NCBI RefSeq assembly: GCF_051414135.1
Contig: NZ_JBLKOA010000001.1
Location: 1,243,996-1,307,995 of the forward strand
From: Halovenus halobia
Lineage (GTDB): Archaea; Halobacteriota; Halobacteria; Halobacteriales; Haloarculaceae
Direction: 5' to 3'
DNA length: 64,000 bases
Part shown: positions 61,551 to 64,000 of the stretch, piece by piece
Layout of the letters: each line of letters opens with the position of its first letter
Position numbering within the stretch: the stretch's first letter is position 1
Notes under the pieces: model-generated
The model's input: only the letters and a program-made list of their open reading frames with translations
Told to the model about the DNA's origin: nothing
The model's database searches: none
Made by a program: the position numbers and the translations under genes

Positions 61551-61715
61551 ATGCCAGGACTAGAGCTGCCGTCGTGGGACCCAGAGACTGCCGTGCTTAT
61601 CGGGACGATTCTGCTGGAAGCAGTCGTTCTGTACGTGACTTACGGTGGACTCGAACGGCTTCTCGGTCCCCGCGTTATGAAGCTGCTCGTCGGAGGTGAT
61701 GAACATGGTCAGTAG
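61551..61715 (+). CDS. 54-residue membrane protein ahead of the exporter
   Basis: A small protein with one hydrophobic helix (about 14-32, AVLIGTILLEAVVLYVTYGG) and a basic C-terminal amphipathic part (LERLLGPRVMKLLVGG). Its last codons overlap the first 11 bases of the TauE gene and contain the perfect Shine-Dalgarno GGAGGTGA for it. Codon usage is normal. It may be an accessory subunit of the exporter. No homologue comes to mind. Confidence 0.7.
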   Translation: MPGLELPSWDPETAVLIGTILLEAVVLYVTYGGLERLLGPRVMKLLVGGDEHGQ

Positions 61716-62763
61716 CGTCCTTGGCGGGCTAGGGCTGCTGGAATCGAGCCCAGAGATGCTCGCGCTGTTTGTCGGCTTCGGCCTCGTTGTTGGGATCCTG
61801 TTCGGATTCTTCGGGATGGGTGGGTCCTTTCTGGTCACGCCCGCTCTGTTGATGCTCGAGTATCCCGCACCGGTCGCGGTCGGGAGTGGGATGGCTTTCG
61901 TCTTCGGTACGGCGGTCATCGCGACGCTGAAACACCACGACCTCGGGCAGGTCGACTACAAACTCGGCGTGATCATGATCACCGGGACGACCATCGGCAT
62001 CGAGGCCGGCCGCGCCAGCGTCTACTATCTCGAATCGCTCGGGCTCGCGGGTGGTATCATCAGCGTCGCCTACGTCGTGTTGCTCGGCGGCGTTGGAGCG
62101 ATGGTTACCCGCGACGCGATGACCGGCGACGGGGGTGGTGGGATTGACCACGAGGCCACAGACACTGACCTCAGCGAATACGAGATTCCCGACATTGCGA
62201 AGACGATCCAGCAGACGGTCCGGATTCCACCGATGGTGACGCTTCGTGGTGACGTTCGCGTCTCCGTGTGGGTTATTACGACCGTCGCCTTCGCGACCGG
62301 CCTCCTGTCGGGCTTTCTCGGCGTCGGTGGTGGGTTCATCCGGATGCCCGCGATGATCTACGCCATCGGCGTCCCGGTTCCGGTGGCTGTCGGGACTGAC
62401 CTGTTCGAGATTGTGTTCTCCGGCGGCCTCGGAAGTTACCTCTACGGCCAGGGCGGTGGGGTCGATCTTGGTATTGTCGTGCCGCTTTTGTTCGGCAGCG
62501 CCCTCGGTGCCCGGGTTGGCTCTGCCGCGACGGCTGTGGTCGACGCTGATGGGATCAAGATCTACTTTGGGGGAATGCTACTAGCTGGAGCCACCGCAGT
62601 CGGCATCGGCGAAGTTGGCTCCTATCTCGGCAGTCCGGTGCTCGAGATGGTCGGGCTGGTGATGGTCATCGGCGCGGCAGTCGTTGTCGCCCTCGCGATT
62701 CTCTATAGCTCGGTCGTCTCGCTACGAACGACACGCGATGGGTCCGCCACGGTTGCGGACTGA
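61705..62763 (+). CDS. TauE/SafE-family sulfite/organosulfur exporter
   Basis: A 352-residue permease with about nine helices in two halves. The first repeat starts GLVVGILFGFFGMGGSFLVTPAL and the second FATGLLSGFLGVGGGFIRMPAM, both bearing the family Gly-rich motif. A central soluble loop spans about 135-190. It would export sulfite or a related product of the persulfide dioxygenase. ATG 61705 is set by the Shine-Dalgarno five bases upstream, inside the preceding small gene. Confidence 0.9.
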   Translation: MVSSVLGGLGLLESSPEMLALFVGFGLVVGILFGFFGMGGSFLVTPALLMLEYPAPVAVGSGMAFVFGTAVIATLKHHDLGQVDYKLGVIMITGTTIGIEAGRASVYYLESLGLAGGIISVAYVVLLGGVGAMVTRDAMTGDGGGGIDHEATDTDLSEYEIPDIAKTIQQTVRIPPMVTLRGDVRVSVWVITTVAFATGLLSGFLGVGGGFIRMPAMIYAIGVPVPVAVGTDLFEIVFSGGLGSYLYGQGGGVDLGIVVPLLFGSALGARVGSAATAVVDADGIKIYFGGMLLAGATAVGIGEVGSYLGSPVLEMVGLVMVIGAAVVVALAILYSSVVSLRTTRDGSATVAD

Positions 62764-62945
62764 GCGCGTTCGAGAGTTTTCTGTCACGTGTCCCGGTAAC
62801 TGGGAACTGTCGTTGCTCTACGTACCCCACCGTGAGGGAATTAGGTACAAGTGAACACAGGATGCGGAACGCGAACTGCAAGTCGGTGCAGAAATGACTG
62901 TTCGATTCTTTCGACGTTCAAAAAGAGCAGTCCGTGTCGACTGTT

Positions 62946-63176
62946 CTAGGACGGACGCGAGTCGCGTGGGCAGGAGTCAACACCGAGCAGGGAATAGATC
63001 GGACAGGTCCCCACCGTTGCCGTGGCGAGCATAATGATTGCAACGAGGCCGAGCACGGGTGAGAGGGCCGCTGGAAGCGGAAGTGCGTTCAGCAGAATCC
63101 CAATCGAGACAAGGCCGGCTATCGCACCTGCTGTCGTTCTCAGCGTCTTATCCGTCGAACCGACATTTTGGTTCAT
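62946..63176 (-). CDS. DUF2892 (YgaP-like) inner-membrane protein
   Basis: A 76-residue protein with two helices and the motif VGTCPIYSLLGVDSCP. DUF2892 is the membrane part of YgaP-type rhodaneses and often stands alone in sulfur clusters. The two Cys may bind or pass sulfur. It is transcribed toward tauE from a promoter with TATA-like TTTATAG about 27 nt before ATG 63176 and an island palindrome just upstream of it. Confidence 0.88.
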   Translation of the reverse strand: MNQNVGSTDKTLRTTAGAIAGLVSIGILLNALPLPAALSPVLGLVAIIMLATATVGTCPIYSLLGVDSCPRDSRPS

Positions 63177-63220
63177 ACTTCTATGTAACGGCTCTACTAC
63201 TATAAAGGTGGTGTTGAAAG

Positions 63221-63232
63221 TAATGTACAATA
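63221..63232. promoter_or_regulatory. TAATGTACAATA (operator 9, DUF2892)
   Basis: Eleven of twelve positions match the island palindrome. It sits about 15 bp upstream of the DUF2892 TATA box (63199-63207), the same arrangement as at the two thioredoxin genes. Confidence 0.65.
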
Positions 63233-63347
63233 TTATTCGTGCCAAAATCGGTCAAATCCTGTCAGCGGAAGCTGGACAGGAAAAATTACAGCAGAATATA
63301 GGGTCTGGTTCACAATACTAAATACGCCATGGCACATAGCTAGCACT

Positions 63348-63518
63348 GTGATAGACAACAAACAGAAGCGAACGTTTGCTGCAGCGGCGATGCTCGTCCA
63401 GGGAGCGGTGACTGCACTCTTCCCGCAGGTGAGTGTGAAGGTACTCAAGCTGCTGCTTAGCAAAAACTTCGACAATACGTCCCAGTTGGAAGCAAAGCCC
63501 GCGTACCATTCGTTCTAG
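63348..63518 (+). pseudogene. Small gene truncated by the insertion sequence
   Basis: A GTG-started ORF of 56 codons (DNKQKRTFAAAAMLVQGAVT, later SKNFDNTSQLEAKPAY) reads like a small haloarchaeal membrane-associated protein and has TATA-like ATACTAAATACG about 27 nt upstream. It breaks off at HSF-stop exactly where the IS end begins, so the 3' part has probably been displaced. Confidence 0.6.
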
Positions 63519-63519
63519 T

Positions 63520-64000
63520 TTAGTGGCGGTCAAAGCCGAACTCACCTCGTTCAACCTGCTCACGTAACCGATCTCTGTGTGGATTTGGATTTCGTGACGC
63601 CCACAGCAGCAGCTCATCTAAATCCGGCAGTTCGTAGCCCAACTCGACCATGAGATACAGCTGGATCAGATGAGCGTGGCGTTCAACGGCTAGCGAACAG
63701 CGACGGCGAGGGAGCCGCGACGCCGACTCGTCGGCGTCTGCGGCGGCTTCGGCCTCTCGCTGTCTTGCCTCAAGCGACCGTAATTCATCCACGATTACAC
63801 GACTCATCATCAACGAAATCGCCGCCATGATGATCAGCGCCTCGATGATGTAGGTGTCGGTCGTGTTGATTTCGTCCAGGCCGAACCGCGACTTCAACTC
63901 CTTGAACAGCAGTTCGACCTCCCAGCGCGCCCGATAGAGCTGCGCGATATCGGGCGCGCTATAGTCGTCTTTGCCGAGATTCGTCAAGTAGAGATGGTGC
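63520..64000 (-). mobile_element. IS4-type insertion sequence, 3' part of transposase (runs off window)
   Basis: About 160 codons of the C-terminal half of a DDE transposase of the IS4 superfamily (ISH8-like): IAQLYRARWEVELLFKELKS contains the Y-x2-R-x3-E-x6-K signature with the catalytic Glu, followed by a helical tail ending GEFGFDRH. The reading frame continues past the window end. The element end lies near 63505-63520, against the truncated small gene; target duplication cannot be seen. Confidence 0.88.

Noticed and set aside
1..64000. CRISPR array, rRNA genes, replication origin or provirus
   Set aside because: No regularly spaced repeats, rRNA signatures, Orc1/Cdc6 gene or viral structural genes were seen.

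Overview
The window comes from a haloarchaeon (class Halobacteria). Predicted proteins are strongly acidic, third codon positions favour G/C, most genes start leaderless about 27 nt downstream of a haloarchaeal TATA box, and the gene content (halorhodopsin, Bat-type regulator, HAH_0734 family, archaeal L44e/S27e/aIF2-alpha/Nop10, Cbf5, PorAB) is diagnostic. I cannot name the genus from sequence alone.

Layout. 1-3375: light biology, with the 5' end of a lycopene cyclase gene, a Bat-like regulator carrying a canonical LOV photosensor motif, and a chloride-pump halorhodopsin. 3622-9700: potassium uptake, with a TrkA-TrkH pair and a second TrkH followed by a channel-like KTN protein. 9838-12881: two convergent surface or secreted protein genes whose 3' halves look compositionally different. 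12989-17130: UspA, the operon L44e-S27e-aIF2-alpha-Nop10-PAC2, an SDR and L10e/uL16. 17293-23549: glutathionyl-hydroquinone-reductase-like protein, an esterase, a zinc-ribbon protein, an AidB-like acyl-CoA dehydrogenase and a HerA-type ATPase. 23658-27908: DUF4129, DUF58 and a membrane protein facing a convergent MoxR ATPase. 28054-31426: late haem genes (ferrochelatase, porphyrinogen oxidase, uroporphyrinogen decarboxylase). 31523-34754: adk, DUF106, cmk, cbf5 and tRNA-Pro(GGG). 34755-35550: small genes and gene debris behind the tRNA. 35551-49313: a permease-TrkA pair, SppA, CheC, acyl-CoA dehydrogenase, PorAB, Lrp, a DHH protein, a CBS-ParB protein, a TFS paralogue and small zinc proteins.

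49781-63232 is the most distinctive part: a sulfur island. It holds two thioredoxins, a CoA-disulfide-reductase-like flavoprotein, an M20 peptidase, two TusA proteins, a sulfide:quinone-reductase-like flavoprotein, DUF1641, a class V aminotransferase without a catalytic Cys, DsrE, a rhodanese-metallo-beta-lactamase fusion (candidate persulfide dioxygenase), two half-size YeeE/YedE proteins, a PiT permease, a 54-residue membrane protein, a TauE/SafE exporter and a DUF2892 protein. Near-copies of one palindrome, TATTGTACAATA, occur at most of the transcription start regions, including divergent ones, so these units appear to form one regulon whose regulator lies outside the window. The likely chemistry (inference) is sulfide or thiosulfate import or sensing, oxidation to persulfide, relay on TusA/DsrE, dioxygenation to sulfite, and export. 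The island ends at a small gene cut off by an IS4-type insertion sequence that runs off the window.
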